Shown: positions 45,519-55,031, numbered from the stretch's first letter. The stretch: 64,000 bases of DNA from Bog-756 sp963718405 (GCA_963718405.1 CAVQYZ010000002.1:248001-312000), one strand, 5' to 3'. Made by a program: numbers and translations. The notes: generated from the sequence alone by a model not told the origin.

Positions 45519-46493
45519 TCAGGCGGCGAGAAACTGTTCGAGGGACCAGTCCAGATAGGACTGCGGGAAGAAGGCCAGTGCCGTCGTGCCCGGGACCGAT
45601 CCGATGGCGGACGATGCCGCCTCGGCGTACCGTCGGGCCGCCTCGATGGTCTCGGCGATGCGATCGGACTCGGCCACCATCCGGGAGGCCTGCTGCAGGT
45701 CCGAAGTGGTCCGGCGGGTCAGGAGCGCCCGTAGGTCGCCGCCCGGCCGGTCGGCCAGCTCCAACAGCACCGGCATGGTCAGCACCCCGCCGGGCAGGTC
45801 GGCTCCGACCGGCTTGCCCAGCCGGGCCGGGTCCCCGATCAGGTCCAGCACATCGTCGATGATCTGGAAGGCCATGCCGAAGTTGTGCCCGAACTGGCCG
45901 AAGAGGTCGAGCTGTTCGACCGGCAGGTCGGCGGTCAGCGCCCCCACCCGGCACGAGCAGGCGAACAGGGCCGCCGTCTTGCCCTCGATGTTGAACAGGT
46001 ACTGGTCCAGATCCTGGTCGACATCGAAGATGTGCTCGGTCTCGGTGGCCTGTCCCACGCACAGCCGGGCCACCGTCCGGGCGATGTCCACGGCCACCAA
46101 CTGCCCGGCGGAGGCTGCTTCGGCCCCGGCCCGGGCCAACAGGTAGGTCCCGGCCAGAAGGGCTTCGTTGCGGCCCTCGACGGCGTTGATGGTCGGCGTT
46201 CCCCGCCGGGTCAGCGCCTCGTCGAAGATGTCGTCGTGAACCAGTGATCCCACCTGGACCAGCTCCACGGCAGCGGCGGCGGCGATGACCCGGTCGTCGA
46301 AGACGTGGCCGAGGTTGGCGATGGCCACCGTCAGCGCCGGGCGGAGGCGCTTTCCGCCGGCCACGACCATGCGGGCGCTGGAGGCGGTGTACTCGGGTTC
46401 GCCCACCGAGCAGGTGCGGAGCAGCCGGGCGTTCACCGCAGCCAGCCGCTCGTCCAGATCAGGCACGTCCAACAGGTCGAGCGGCGACTCCAT
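45519..46493 (-). CDS. Polyprenyl diphosphate synthase
   Basis: A 324-residue trans-isoprenyl synthase. Start ATG at 46491-46493. The first Asp-rich motif is LVHDDIFDEA (D-D-x-x-D), preceded by MVVAGGKRLRPALTVAIAN with the substrate Lys-Arg and followed by R-R-G-T-P-T. The second is FQIIDDVLDLIGD. The residues before the first motif (VELVQVGS) are small, which suits long chains such as heptaprenyl or octaprenyl for menaquinone. Chain length cannot be fixed by eye. Convergent with the MBL gene. Confidence 0.9.
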   Translation of the reverse strand: MESPLDLLDVPDLDERLAAVNARLLRTCSVGEPEYTASSARMVVAGGKRLRPALTVAIANLGHVFDDRVIAAAAAVELVQVGSLVHDDIFDEALTRRGTPTINAVEGRNEALLAGTYLLARAGAEAASAGQLVAVDIARTVARLCVGQATETEHIFDVDQDLDQYLFNIEGKTAALFACSCRVGALTADLPVEQLDLFGQFGHNFGMAFQIIDDVLDLIGDPARLGKPVGADLPGGVLTMPVLLELADRPGGDLRALLTRRTTSDLQQASRMVAESDRIAETIEAARRYAEAASSAIGSVPGTTALAFFPQSYLDWSLEQFLAA

Positions 46494-46540
46494 TCCGTGA
46501 CAGTAACTGGAGCGGCCGTTGGCCCGATCGGACCGGCCGG

Positions 46541-46945
46541 CTAGGGGTTCTCGGTCTTCTCCAGTACGATCCGGATGGACTCGGACACACAGGGCCACGC
46601 CTTCCCGCAGGCACTGCACTTGTCCTTCTGCAGGCGTTTGATGTGCGTGTTCACATTGGCCAACGGTCGGAGCTCGTCTCGGATCTGGTCGATTCTCCCT
46701 TGGAGCTCCAGGTTCTTCATCTCGGCGTTGACGTAGTGCTCGTTGGTGTCGACCAGGGCGGCGGTGAGGCGGTCCCGCTCCTGGCGGCACTCCTCGGCGA
46801 AGAGGGTGGCCTGGCGGGCGGCCTCGAGGGCCTGGTCCCGCTCTGCCTCCAGCCGGGTGATCCTGGAGTTACGTTGGCGGTTCACCGCTGGGTCGGCGCG
46901 GGGCTCGGTAGCACTGGTGCGTCGACGATTGCCTGACGTAGTCAC
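46541..46945 (-). CDS. Small coiled-coil protein with C-terminal Cys cluster
   Basis: A 134-residue protein started at the GTG at 46943-46945 behind GAGGGGG. A basic N-terminus leads into a charged helix from about 25 to 95 (ITRLEAERDQALEAARQATL, DRLTAALVDTNEHYVNAEMK) that should form a coiled coil. The end has CSACGKAWPCVS, a possible zinc knuckle. No family recognised. It lies 47 bases upstream of the polyprenyl synthase start and reads the same way. Confidence 0.6.
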   Translation of the reverse strand: MTTSGNRRRTSATEPRADPAVNRQRNSRITRLEAERDQALEAARQATLFAEECRQERDRLTAALVDTNEHYVNAEMKNLELQGRIDQIRDELRPLANVNTHIKRLQKDKCSACGKAWPCVSESIRIVLEKTENP

Positions 46946-47081
46946 GGAGCCCCCTCTTGGTCCTGGACGACGGGTCGTTCGATGACAAATCGTCCCCACT
47001 GACGATAGAACAACTCGGTGCGGTTGGAGAATTCGGCGACCCGCCGGCCGCCACTCTGACAGCGGCCACCCTGACGACGGC

Positions 47082-47462
47082 TCAGCCGTCGAGCGTGTGG
47101 GCGGTGGCGTGCCGCGGCTCGTACAGACCGATCTCGCCGGCCCCGGGTACCTTCAGTCGGACCAGCAGACCCCAGCCCTGATTCTGGACGTCGGAGGTGA
47201 ACTCCACGCCGGTGGCGGTGAGCTCGGCCACCGTGGCCCGTATGTCGTCGCACATGAGGTAGAGCTCCTGGCGCTCCGCCGACGCCGCCGCGGCCGGATC
47301 ACCGGGTGGGGAAGGATGGATCCCCAACTCGGCTGGCGGAAGCTGGAAGATCAACCACCCGTCGTGGGCATCCACCGAGGGGAATCCCAGGATGTCACGG
47401 AAGAAGGCCCGGGCCGCTTCAGCGTCCGTGGCGTAGATGATGGCGTGGGTTCCGGTGATCAT
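47082..47462 (-). CDS. VOC-family protein
   Basis: A 126-residue single VOC domain: GTHAIIYATDAEAARAFFRD, GWLIFQLPPAELGIHPSPPG and a final GAGEIGLYEPRHATA. The H-A-I, the E-L-G-I-H and the late E are the usual metal-site positions, so a metal-binding lyase or dioxygenase-type enzyme is possible. It lies downstream of the RidA gene on the same strand. Confidence 0.75.
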   Translation of the reverse strand: MITGTHAIIYATDAEAARAFFRDILGFPSVDAHDGWLIFQLPPAELGIHPSPPGDPAAAASAERQELYLMCDDIRATVAELTATGVEFTSDVQNQGWGLLVRLKVPGAGEIGLYEPRHATAHTLDG

Positions 47463-47514
47463 CCGAACACGATCCCATGACCGTTCCTCCGAACGCCAGA
47501 GGTGGCCCTACCGG

Positions 47515-47970
47515 TCAGGAGCGGATGCGGGCCATGAGCTCGATCTCGACGGCAATGCCGAAGGGCAGTTCGGCCAGCCCCACCGCGCTGCGGGTATGGC
47601 GGCCCGCCTGTCCGAAGACTTCGACCAACAGGTCGGAGCAGCCGTCGAGGACCGCCGGAGTGTGGTCGAAACCGGGGGCCACGTTGACCATGCCGAACAC
47701 CTTGACGATCCGCACGATCCGGTCGAGATCCCCGAGCTCAGCCTGCAACGTGGCCAGGATCGACAGCCCGGTCAGGCGGGCGGCCCGCCGACCCTCGTCC
47801 AGTGAGAGGGTGCCGCCCACCTTGCCGTGGACCACCTCGGATCCATGGACGGGGCCGTGACCACCCACATAGACCATGTCGTCGAGGACCACACAGCCTT
47901 CATAGGTACCGACCGGTGGTGACACCGGGGGAAGCTCGATCCCGAGTTGCACCAGTCGCTCGGCGATCAT
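47515..47970 (-). CDS. RidA/YjgF-family protein
   Basis: A 151-residue protein of the RidA superfamily: MVYVGGHGPVHGSEVVHGKV, RLTGLSILATLQAELGDLDR, IVKVFGMVNVAPGFDHTPAV and AVGLAELPFGIAVEIELMAR, where the family Arg would be placed. The R-S-A-V-G-L-A-x-L-P-F-G ending resembles the Rid7 or archetypal branch. RidA deaminates reactive enamine and imine intermediates. Encoded 21 bases downstream of the frameshifted VOC gene. Confidence 0.85.
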   Translation of the reverse strand: MIAERLVQLGIELPPVSPPVGTYEGCVVLDDMVYVGGHGPVHGSEVVHGKVGGTLSLDEGRRAARLTGLSILATLQAELGDLDRIVRIVKVFGMVNVAPGFDHTPAVLDGCSDLLVEVFGQAGRHTRSAVGLAELPFGIAVEIELMARIRS

Positions 47971-47991
47971 CCCGGCAGCCTACGGTTCCGG

Positions 47992-48362
47992 TCACTCCGG
48001 CCGGCGACAGACCGCCTCGACGTTGTTGCCGTCGGGATCACGGACGAAGGCCCCGAAGTACTCGGGGTCGTACTCGGGCCACAGCCGCGGCGGGTGCAGC
48101 AGGGGCGCACCGATGCCTCGGCGGCCTGGTAGAAGGCCTCCACGGTGGCCCGGTCCGGTGCGACGAAGCCCAGATGGGTCTCACGGAACCCATGCCCGGT
48201 GGAGCGGGGCCCGATCCACAGTTGAGGTACCGGGGGCCGGCCGAACCCCACGGTCTCGCCGAAGTCGAGGACCCGGCCGAAGCCCAGGGGAGCGAGCACG
48301 GCGTCGTAGAAGGCCACGCTGGCGGCCACATCGGCGCACTGGATGGAGACATGGTCGATCAT
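47992..48362 (-). CDS. VOC-family protein (one frameshift)
   Basis: About 123 residues when read across one shift near 48110. The N-terminal half is MIDHVSIQCADVAASVAFYD, then ETVGFGRPPVPQLWIGPR. After the shift the second half reads PPRLWPEYDPEYFGAFVRDP and DGNNVEAVCRRPE with TGA at 47992. D-P-D-G-N-N-V-E is the hallmark C-terminal strand. A typical small glyoxalase-like protein. Its start lies 42 bases from the divergent serine hydrolase. Confidence 0.75.
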
Positions 48363-48403
48363 CGGGACATCCTGCCCGCCAGCGGTTGCGCGATGCTTCA
48401 CTC

Positions 48404-49480
48404 GTGACCGTCCTACCCGACACCCAGCCGTTGCACCGGTTGCCGGACCAGGCCCCCGACGTGCCCTGGCCCACCGAGGAGTGGCCCGTCGGCCCCCTGC
48501 CCGAGGGGGTGGCCATTGACGGCCTGATGGCGGAGGCCTTCGATCCGTCCGGGCCCCTGCACCAGACCTACGCCGTGGCGATCGTGCACCGGGGAAGGCT
48601 GGTCTTCGAACGCTACGACGGACTCCTGCCCCAGTGGGACAAGCCGGGCAAGCCGGTGACGGTGGCCACCCCGCTGCTCTCGTGGTCCATGGCCAAGTCC
48701 ATGCTCCACGCCGTGGTCGGCATGTTGGTGGCCGAAGGGAGACTGTCGCTGGATGCGCCGGCGCCGGTACCGGAGTGGCAGACGGCCGGCGACCCCCGTG
48801 CCGCCATCACCCTCCAGCAGCTGTTGGACATGCGGGACGGGCTCGACTTCAACGAGGTGTACGAGGATCCCGAGGTCTCCGACGTCCTCCAGATGTTGTT
48901 CGGCCGGGGCCAGGCCGACATGGCCGCCTTCGCCGCCGACCGGCCACTGGCAGCAACACCGGGCACCCGGTTCAACTACTCCAGCGGGACCAGCAACATC
49001 GTCTCGGGCATCGTGGCCCGCCAGGTCGGGCCCGGTGAGCCCTACCGGAACTTCCTGGCCGACCGGCTGTTCGGCCCTCTGGGCATGACCTCGGCCTCGG
49101 TGACCCTGGATGACGTCGGCACCTGGGTGGCGGCGTCCTACGCCTACGCCACCGCCCGCGACTACGCCCGCTTCGGGTTGCTCTACCTCCGGGACGGCCG
49201 GTGGGGTGACCGGCGCCTGCTACCCGAAGGTTGGGTCGACCACGGTCGCCGGCCCCGCTCGGTCGACCCCGACGACGGCGACTACTACGGCTCGCACTGG
49301 TGGACCCGTGAGAACCCCTTGGGCACCTTCTGGGCTGCCGGCCATGAGGGCCAGTACGTCGACATCTGTCCCGATCTCGATCTGATCCTGGTCCGGATGG
49401 GTCGGACCGAGGCCGACTTCAGCGAGGACCTCAAAGGGTGGCGGACCCGGATGATCCAGGCTTTCGACACCGGATCCTGA
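48404..49480 (+). CDS. Class C beta-lactamase-related serine hydrolase
   Basis: A 358-residue member of the beta-lactamase/D-alanyl-D-alanine carboxypeptidase/esterase group. The nucleophile motif is SMAK (Ser95, Lys98), the second motif is NYSSGTSNIVSG (Tyr in the Y-x-N position), and the third is GHEGQYVDI in place of K-T-G. There is no signal peptide after the GTG start at 48404, so it is probably cytoplasmic and an esterase or amidase and not a resistance enzyme. Divergent from the VOC gene. Confidence 0.85.
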   Translation: MTVLPDTQPLHRLPDQAPDVPWPTEEWPVGPLPEGVAIDGLMAEAFDPSGPLHQTYAVAIVHRGRLVFERYDGLLPQWDKPGKPVTVATPLLSWSMAKSMLHAVVGMLVAEGRLSLDAPAPVPEWQTAGDPRAAITLQQLLDMRDGLDFNEVYEDPEVSDVLQMLFGRGQADMAAFAADRPLAATPGTRFNYSSGTSNIVSGIVARQVGPGEPYRNFLADRLFGPLGMTSASVTLDDVGTWVAASYAYATARDYARFGLLYLRDGRWGDRRLLPEGWVDHGRRPRSVDPDDGDYYGSHWWTRENPLGTFWAAGHEGQYVDICPDLDLILVRMGRTEADFSEDLKGWRTRMIQAFDTGS

Positions 49481-49492
49481 GCTCCGCCCCGC

Positions 49493-50052
49493 TCAGACGC
49501 CTTCCCACAGGCCCACCGGCGCCTGGCCCACCCGGTAGTGGCCGGGCTGCCGCTTGCCGGAGGTGGCCTTCTCCATCCGTTTGGTCATGCCCGGGGTGAG
49601 CACGCCGGCGGAGATCATCTCCAGGAACAGGGCGGTGGCGTTCCCCACGTCGAAGAAGTCCCGCTGCCAGCTCCACTTGAAGTCGCCGGCGTAGCGGAAC
49701 CAGCTCCCGCCCAGCCCGGCGATCTCGTAGGGGCTGCCGTCGGGCCGCTTCACGTCGGCCACCTGCTTCCACAGGCCGAGGATCTCGCCCTGGACGTCGT
49801 CGATCAACACCCGTTGGTAGGGATAGACCCATCCCCCAGCCCCTCCATCTCCAGGCCCAGGGCATACTCACGGATCTCGTCGCGACCCACGGCCATGAAC
49901 TCGTCGGTGGGCCCGACGTTCCATCCGTAGGTGGCGTCCTCGGTGTACATGTCGGCCATCGGCGCCCAGTCCAGTTGCTGCTCGCAACGGTGGTTGATGT
50001 CCAGCCACCGCTGCATCATCTCCTCCAACTCCTGGCGCGGGAATTTCGGCAT
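49493..50052 (-). CDS. SnoaL/NTF2-fold protein of the cyp51 operon (one frameshift)
   Basis: About 186 residues across one shift near 49835. Start ATG at 50050-50052 (PKFPRQELEEMMQRWLDINH), then APMADMYTEDATYGWNVGPT, where the catalytic-type Asp of SnoaL proteins is found. After an extra base, WVYPYQRVLIDDVQGEILGL continues to AGLGGSWFRYAGDFKWSWQR and the stop. It is the last gene of the leftward cyp51 operon, 4 bases from the ferredoxin stop. A ketosteroid-isomerase-like role on a sterol or polyketide is conceivable, but the catalytic residues are not clear. Confidence 0.7.
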
Positions 50053-50056
50053 GGGC

Positions 50057-50254
50057 CTACTCCTGTTCGGTGAGGTGAAGCGCGGATGTGGGGCAGAAGC
50101 GGACTGCCGCCTCTACTTCGGACCGGAGCCCATCGCCGGGCGTGTCGTCGAGAATGGTCACCGTCTGGTTCTTGCCCAGCTCGAACACCCCCGGCGCCTC
50201 GGATTCGCACACCCCATGGCCCTGGCACAGGTCGAGGTCGACCGAGACCCGCAT
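50057..50254 (-). CDS. 3Fe-4S ferredoxin partner of CYP51
   Basis: A 65-residue ferredoxin: VDLDLCQGHGVCESEAPGVF (Cys10, Cys16), later VRFCPTSALHL (Cys54, Pro55). The missing fourth ligand between Cys10 and Cys16, replaced by G-H-G, marks the single 3Fe-4S cluster type that feeds electrons to actinobacterial P450s. The start ATG overlaps the cyp51 stop (TGATG). From memory this matches Rv0763c beside cyp51 of M. tuberculosis. Confidence 0.93.
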   Translation of the reverse strand: MRVSVDLDLCQGHGVCESEAPGVFELGKNQTVTILDDTPGDGLRSEVEAAVRFCPTSALHLTEQE

Positions 50255-51647
50255 CAACGCCCCGCCGTCCCGGAACGGCGACTGCCGCTCTTGCGCCGGT
50301 AGCGCACCACGCAGGGTTGCTGGAGCTGGACCACCATCTTCGAATGGTCGTTCCGGTAGGTGTCGGGCGGCTGGGCCAGCTCGAACTCCCAGTCCAACAG
50401 CAGGACCGAGAAGATGGCCTTGAGTTGCATCATGGCGAAGGCCGCCCCCACGCACCGGTGGCGACCGGCGCCGAAGGGAATCCACGTCCAGGGGTTGGCC
50501 CGGTCCTCCTGGCGGGGCTCCAGGTACCGGCCCGGAAGGAAGGCATCGGGGTCGGGGAAGTCCTCGGGGATCCGGTTGGACACCGCCGGGCTGGTGGCCA
50601 CCATCTGCCCCGCTTTCACCTCGAACCCGTCGACCTCGAGGTCCTCTTTGGCCACCCGCAGCAACAGGATGAGGGGTGGATGGAGCCGGAGGGCCTCTTT
50701 GACGGCCGACTCCAGGTGGGGCATCTCGCGGAGGGCCTGGTAGCTGACCTCGGCTCCCCCGGCGTACAGCTCGTCGAGCTCCGAGCCCACCAGCTCCAAC
50801 TCCTCGGGGTGGCGGAGCAGCTCGATCAGGGTCCAGGCCGCCGTGCCCGAGGTGGTGTGGTGCCCGGCGAACATCATGGAGATGAACATGCCGGTGACCT
50901 CGTTGGCCAGAAAGCGGGGTGACCCGTCCTCGTTGCTGATGGACATCAGCACGTCCAACAGGTCGCGTTGGTCGGCCTCGACCGGGGGAGAGGCGGCCCT
51001 GCCCTCCATGATCTCCTCGACCAGGCCGAACCAGCCCCACCCGGGCGGCGTCACGACGGCGGAAGCTCTCGATGGGAGCGTAGGGATCGACGTAGGCGAT
51101 GGCGTCGGTTCCCTGTTCGAGGTCGTGGTAGAGCCGGGCGAACCGCATGTCGAGCTGGTCCCGGAACCGCTTGCCGATCAGACAGGCCGACGAGGTGTAG
51201 ATGGTCAGCTCGGCGAACCAGTCGAGCAGGTCGATCTCCCCCTGGTCGGCCCAACCGGCCACCATGGACTCCACCTCGTCGGCGATGGTGGAGGCGTGGC
51301 CGCGCATGAACTTGTCGCGGAGGGCCTGGTTGTGGAGCATCTCCCGGCGCCGCTCCGGGGGAGCGTCGAAGACCACCCCCTCGCCGAAGATCGGGGTCAT
51401 GAAGGGGTACGCCTCGGCCTGGTCGAGGACCTCCTCGGGAGCCCGGAAGAAGAACTCGTTGGCTTCGGCCCCGGTCATCAGGACCACGTCCCGCTCGACC
51501 AGCCGGAACACCCCCACGTCGCCGCACTCGGCCCGCACCCGGTCTCATGAGGGCGATGGGGTCCTCCCGCAACTCCTCGAGGTGCCCGTTGGCCTCTTCA
51601 CCGCCGGACACCCGGGGTGGTTCTTTGTGCTCCAGGGCAATGGTCAT
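50254..51647 (-). CDS. cyp51: Cytochrome P450 CYP51 (sterol 14-alpha-demethylase family), two frameshifts
   Basis: About 460 residues when read across shifts near 51545 and 51040. Start ATG at 51645-51647, then PPRVSGGEEANGHLEELRED. After the first shift comes VRAECGDVGVFRLVERDVVL and AYPFMTPIFGEGVVFDAPPE (the BC-loop signature of CYP51), then SSACLIGKRFRDQLDMRFAR. After the second shift come the I-helix FAGHHTTSGTAAW, the E-x-x-R VKEALRLHPP, and the haem loop WIPFGAGRHRCVGAAFAMMQ. The ending YRNDHSKMVVQLQQPCVVRY is almost the same as I remember for the M. tuberculosis enzyme. CYP51 removes the 14-alpha-methyl of lanosterol-type sterols; the natural substrate in actinobacteria is unresolved. 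The two shifts are most likely sequence errors. Confidence 0.93.
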
Positions 51648-51655
51648 GGCTCTCC

Positions 51656-52444
51656 CTACTCGTCGCGATCGGTGCGGATGGGTGCCTCGGGCTGCAGCTC
51701 GATGACGGTGGCGTGGGTGCCTCGGGCCAGCCCCACCACGGCCACGATGGCCTGGGCCACGCCGGCCGGACGCATGAAGTTGTCGTGGCGGGCGAATCCC
51801 CACGCCACCCACTCCTCGATGACCTGGCCGGTCACGGCGGGGTCCCAGTCCATCCCCATGCCGGTCAGGGTCGGTCCGGGCCGCACGATGGTGGCCCGCA
51901 CGCCGGTCCCCTCCAGCTCCATCTGCAGTGAGTTGACGTAACCCTCGAGACCCCACTTGGAGGTGACGTAGGCCGCCATGGACGGTCGGGGTCGCTCGGC
52001 CACGTCCGAGGTCACGAAGACGATGTCGCCGCGCTTCCGCTCGGTCATGGCCGGGGCCAGGGCCCGCACCAACCGGTGGGTACCGCTCAAGTTGACCGCC
52101 AGCACACCGTCGAAGGCCTCGGAGTCGGTGTCGAGCACGGTGCCGGCGATGTTCTGTGCCGCGTTCGACACCACGATCTCGACGGTGCCCAGCGCGTCCA
52201 CCGCGGCTTTGGCGAACTGCTCCACCGAGTTGGCGTCGGCCAGATCCAGATGGATGGCCACCGCTTCGCCGCCGTCGGCCCGGATGGCCGCCGCGGTGTC
52301 CTCGCACTCGGCCACCCGTCGGGCCCCGAGCGCCACCGGATGTCCCTGGGCCGCCAGGGCCACCGCCGTGGCCTGTCCGATACCCGACGACGCTCCGGTC
52401 ACCACGGCCGGGCGCCGGACCGGGTGGTCCTCGAACCGGGGCAT
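51656..52444 (-). CDS. Short-chain dehydrogenase/reductase (Rv0765c-like)
   Basis: A 262-residue SDR. It has the cofactor motif VVTGASSGIGQATAVALAAQ, NAAQNIAG (the N-A-G-like block), and the active site Ser in IVFVTSDVAERPRPSMAAY with Tyr-x-x-x-Lys in YVTSKWGLEGY. NADP(H) is suggested by A-R-R at the end of the second strand. The start overlaps the P450 stop, and cyp51 begins 8 bases after its end, so it probably acts on the same substrate, oxidising a hydroxyl or reducing a ketone. Confidence 0.9.
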   Translation of the reverse strand: MPRFEDHPVRRPAVVTGASSGIGQATAVALAAQGHPVALGARRVAECEDTAAAIRADGGEAVAIHLDLADANSVEQFAKAAVDALGTVEIVVSNAAQNIAGTVLDTDSEAFDGVLAVNLSGTHRLVRALAPAMTERKRGDIVFVTSDVAERPRPSMAAYVTSKWGLEGYVNSLQMELEGTGVRATIVRPGPTLTGMGMDWDPAVTGQVIEEWVAWGFARHDNFMRPAGVAQAIVAVVGLARGTHATVIELQPEAPIRTDRDE

Positions 52445-53644
52445 CAGCGCAGGGTCACCGTGGTCGGCAGGGCGGCCAGCCCCCGCACGTTGATGGAGTG
52501 GACCCGCTCGATCCCGGACGGATCGACCTCGTAGGTGGCCACCCGGTCGACCAGTTCGGTCAGACCGATACGGGCCTCGAGCCGGGCCATGGGCGCTCCC
52601 ATGCAGAAGTGCCGGCCACTGCCGAAGCTGACCAGTCGACTGGTGTCGCGGTCGAGGTCGTAGCGGTCGGCGTCGGGGAAGACCGTCTCGTCCCGGTTGG
52701 CCGAGCCCACCAGCAACAGGACCCGGCTGCCTTGGGGGATCTCGACTCCGTGCACGGTCATGGGCGATCCGGGTGACCCGCAGCAGCATCTGACTCGAGG
52801 TGTCGTAGCGCAGGGTCTCCTCGATCCAGCTGTCCACCCGCGCCCGGTCTTCGAAGGGCTTGGCCCGCTGATCCGAGTTTCGCCAGCCCCAGTACCAGGC
52901 GTTGCCCAGCAGCTTGGTGGTGGTCTCGTTGCCCGCCACCACCATCAGGAACAAGAAGGCGATGATCTCCTCGTCGGTCAGCTTGTCCCCGTCGAGTTCG
53001 GCGTCGAGCAGGGCCGAGGTCAGGTCGTCCCGCCGGGAGCGCCGCCGTTCGTCCACCATCTCCTGGTAGTACGAGACCAGGCCGATGGCCGCCTCCATGC
53101 CGGCCGGGGGCACGTCGAGCAGACCGTCCTCGCGGTGGACCACCAGATCGGCCAACCGGCGGACCTCGTTCCGGTCCACCCGGGGTACCCCGACCAGTTC
53201 CGAGATCACGTCCATGGGCAGTTTGCCGGCGAAGTCGCCGATGAAGTCGAACGTGCCCCGCTCCAGAGCGGGCTCGAGGTGCTCGAGGGCGATGGCCCGG
53301 ATGTGGTCCTCCATCTGGGCCACCTTGGAGGGGGTGAACCCCTTGCCCACCAGCGACCGCATGCGGGTGTGGCGGGGTGGGTCGAGGGCCAGGAACGACA
53401 TGAACTTGTGGGCGTCGGGCCCGAAGGCGCTGGGCTCGAGGGATACCCCCTGGGCGTTGGAGAACCCGTCGAGGTTGCGGAAGGCGGCCAGGACGTCCTC
53501 GTGGCGGGACAGGGCCCAGAAGTCCAGCTCCTCGTTGCGGTAGACCGGGGCTTCGGCCCGCAGGCGCGCGTAGACCGGGTAGGGGTCTTCGTGGATCTGA
53601 TAGGCGTAGGGGCTATAGGTCAGCGGCGGGCTGGTGGTGGTCAT
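52444..53644 (-). CDS. Cytochrome P450, CYP123-like (one frameshift)
   Basis: About 400 residues across one shift near 52760. Start ATG at 53642-53644, then PPLTYSPYAYQIHEDPYPVY, FMSFLALDPPRHTRMRSLVG (helix C), the I-helix FLFLMVVAGNETTTKLLGNA, and E-x-x-R in WIEETLRYDTSSQMLLRVTR. After the shift come VHGVEIPQGSRVLLLVGSAN and the haem loop LVSFGSGRHFCMGAPMARLE. All P450 landmarks are present. From memory the position between a TetR and the SDR equals Rv0766c (CYP123). Substrate unknown. It shares the ferredoxin with CYP51 if they are co-expressed. Confidence 0.88.
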
Positions 53645-54294
53645 CCTGCGGCCCTCCCGTCCACCGGCACCGGCTCCCGACCCAGCATCAGCTCGGCCGC
53701 GCCGGCCAAAACCTCGGGGATGTCGGTGAAGGGCATGTGGCCCATCCCGGCCGCCAGCAGCGATCCCATGAAGGAGGTCTCCAGCACCCGCACCACCAAC
53801 GGATCGACCCCGGCGCCCAGGGCCGCGGCCAGCCGGCGGTGGATCTGGAGACCGATCCGGTCCCGGAGGTGCTTCACATCGGGGTTGGGGCTGAGCAGGG
53901 CCACGGTGCAGGCATCGACCAGGGCCGGGCTCTCCGAGGTGAACATGACCATGGCCCGCACGGTGTCGGTCAGGCGCACGGCCACCGGTACGCGCTCGGC
54001 CGGCGGCACCGGTGGCAGGGCCTCCATCCGCCGCCACAGCACCTCGGCCAGCAGGTGGTCCTTGGAGCTGAAGTAGGTGTAGGCCGTGGCCGGGGCCACC
54101 CCGGCTCGCCGGGCCACGTTGCGCACCGTCAGCCCGGTGTAGCCCACGTCTTCGACTTCCTCGGCCGTGGCCTGCACCAGTTGCATGACCACGCCGGCCT
54201 GGCGGGGGCTCAACCGACGCCGGGTCCCCTCGAGGTGGTGGCCGTCGCCGGCCTCCGTCCGGGCCCGGACGACGGTCGCCGGTGTGTCGGTCAC
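53641..54294 (-). CDS. TetR-family regulator of the cyp51 region
   Basis: A 217-residue regulator from the GTG at 54292-54294. The HTH is TAEEVEDVGYTGLTVRNVAR followed by RAGVAPATAYTYFSSKDHLL. The ligand domain ends MGHMPFTDIPEVLAGAAELM. Both ends overlap the neighbouring genes (GTGA and ATGA), so it is translated together with the cluster it probably controls. The likely operator is the palindrome at 55032-55045 between the two divergent operons. Confidence 0.9.
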   Translation of the reverse strand: MTDTPATVVRARTEAGDGHHLEGTRRRLSPRQAGVVMQLVQATAEEVEDVGYTGLTVRNVARRAGVAPATAYTYFSSKDHLLAEVLWRRMEALPPVPPAERVPVAVRLTDTVRAMVMFTSESPALVDACTVALLSPNPDVKHLRDRIGLQIHRRLAAALGAGVDPLVVRVLETSFMGSLLAAGMGHMPFTDIPEVLAGAAELMLGREPVPVDGRAAG

Positions 54295-55027
54295 CGGCCT
54301 TCGCCGCGCCCGGGGACGTGGGGCGTGCCGTCCCGCATGGGTGGGAACTCGAAGGTGGCTGCGGTGGTCATCTTGGTGATGGTGGTGATGTCGGCCTCGG
54401 GCAGGGTCTCGGTGTCGTCGTCGATGATCAACTCCCACCGGCAGTTGGGTGAACGGTCCGAGGGGATACGGGGCGGGCGGTGGACGTGGCGGATGTGGGC
54501 CTTGGGATTGATGGCCTGGGCGGTGACGTCGAACGTCCCGTCCTCGATGTGGTGGCACATGCCGGTGACCATCTTGTCGCCCCACGGCTCGGCATCGGCC
54601 AAGGCCCCGCAGTAGGCCAGCTCGAAGAAGCCGTGCTTCTCGTCGACCACCTCGTAGCGGACGTCCAGGTAGTGGTGGGGGAAGCCCGGGTCCAGCTGGA
54701 GGACCTTGAAGATGGCCTCCACGTCGTCACCTTCCACCCCCATGATCCGGCGCAGTCGTTGCCCGTACACCGGGCTGGCCCCCCGCCACTCCTCGATGGC
54801 CAGCCGTTCCATCTCCTCCATGCCGTGGGACATCCCGATGGCCGCGCACATCGAACGGTCGAGGATGTGGACGGCCTGGGCGTACTCGCGTACCAGCCGG
54901 ACCAGTGCCTCCCGGGAGAGGTCCTCGTACCGGAAGTCGGACTGGAACGGGCCGGAGTAGTCGGGGAGCCCGCCGTCGGCACCGTTGGCGACCGCCCCCG
55001 CCCCCCCCCCGCGTTGCCGTGATCCAT
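54291..55027 (-). CDS. Conserved protein of unknown function, first gene of leftward cyp51 operon (one frameshift)
   Basis: About 245 residues. The plausible start is the ATG at 55025-55027 (MDHGNAGGG), but a run of ten C (55001-55010 on the plus strand) shifts the frame. One more C would join it to AVANGADGGLPDYSGPFQSD. The body contains YEDLSREALVRLVREYAQAV, a helix-rich N-half (ILDRSMCAAIGMSHGMEEME) and a mixed C-half with FFELAYCGALADAEPWGDKM, VTGMCHHIEDGTFDVTAQAI and KAHIRHVHRPPRIPSDRSP. Clustered Cys, His and Glu (C-H-H-I-E-D) could bind a metal. I do not recognise the family. It overlaps the TetR gene. Confidence 0.65.
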
Positions 55028-55031
55028 GGGT

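Noticed and set aside
48404..49480. Beta-lactamase resistance gene
   Set aside because: The third motif is H-E-G and not K-T-G, and there is no signal peptide; it is an esterase-type relative.
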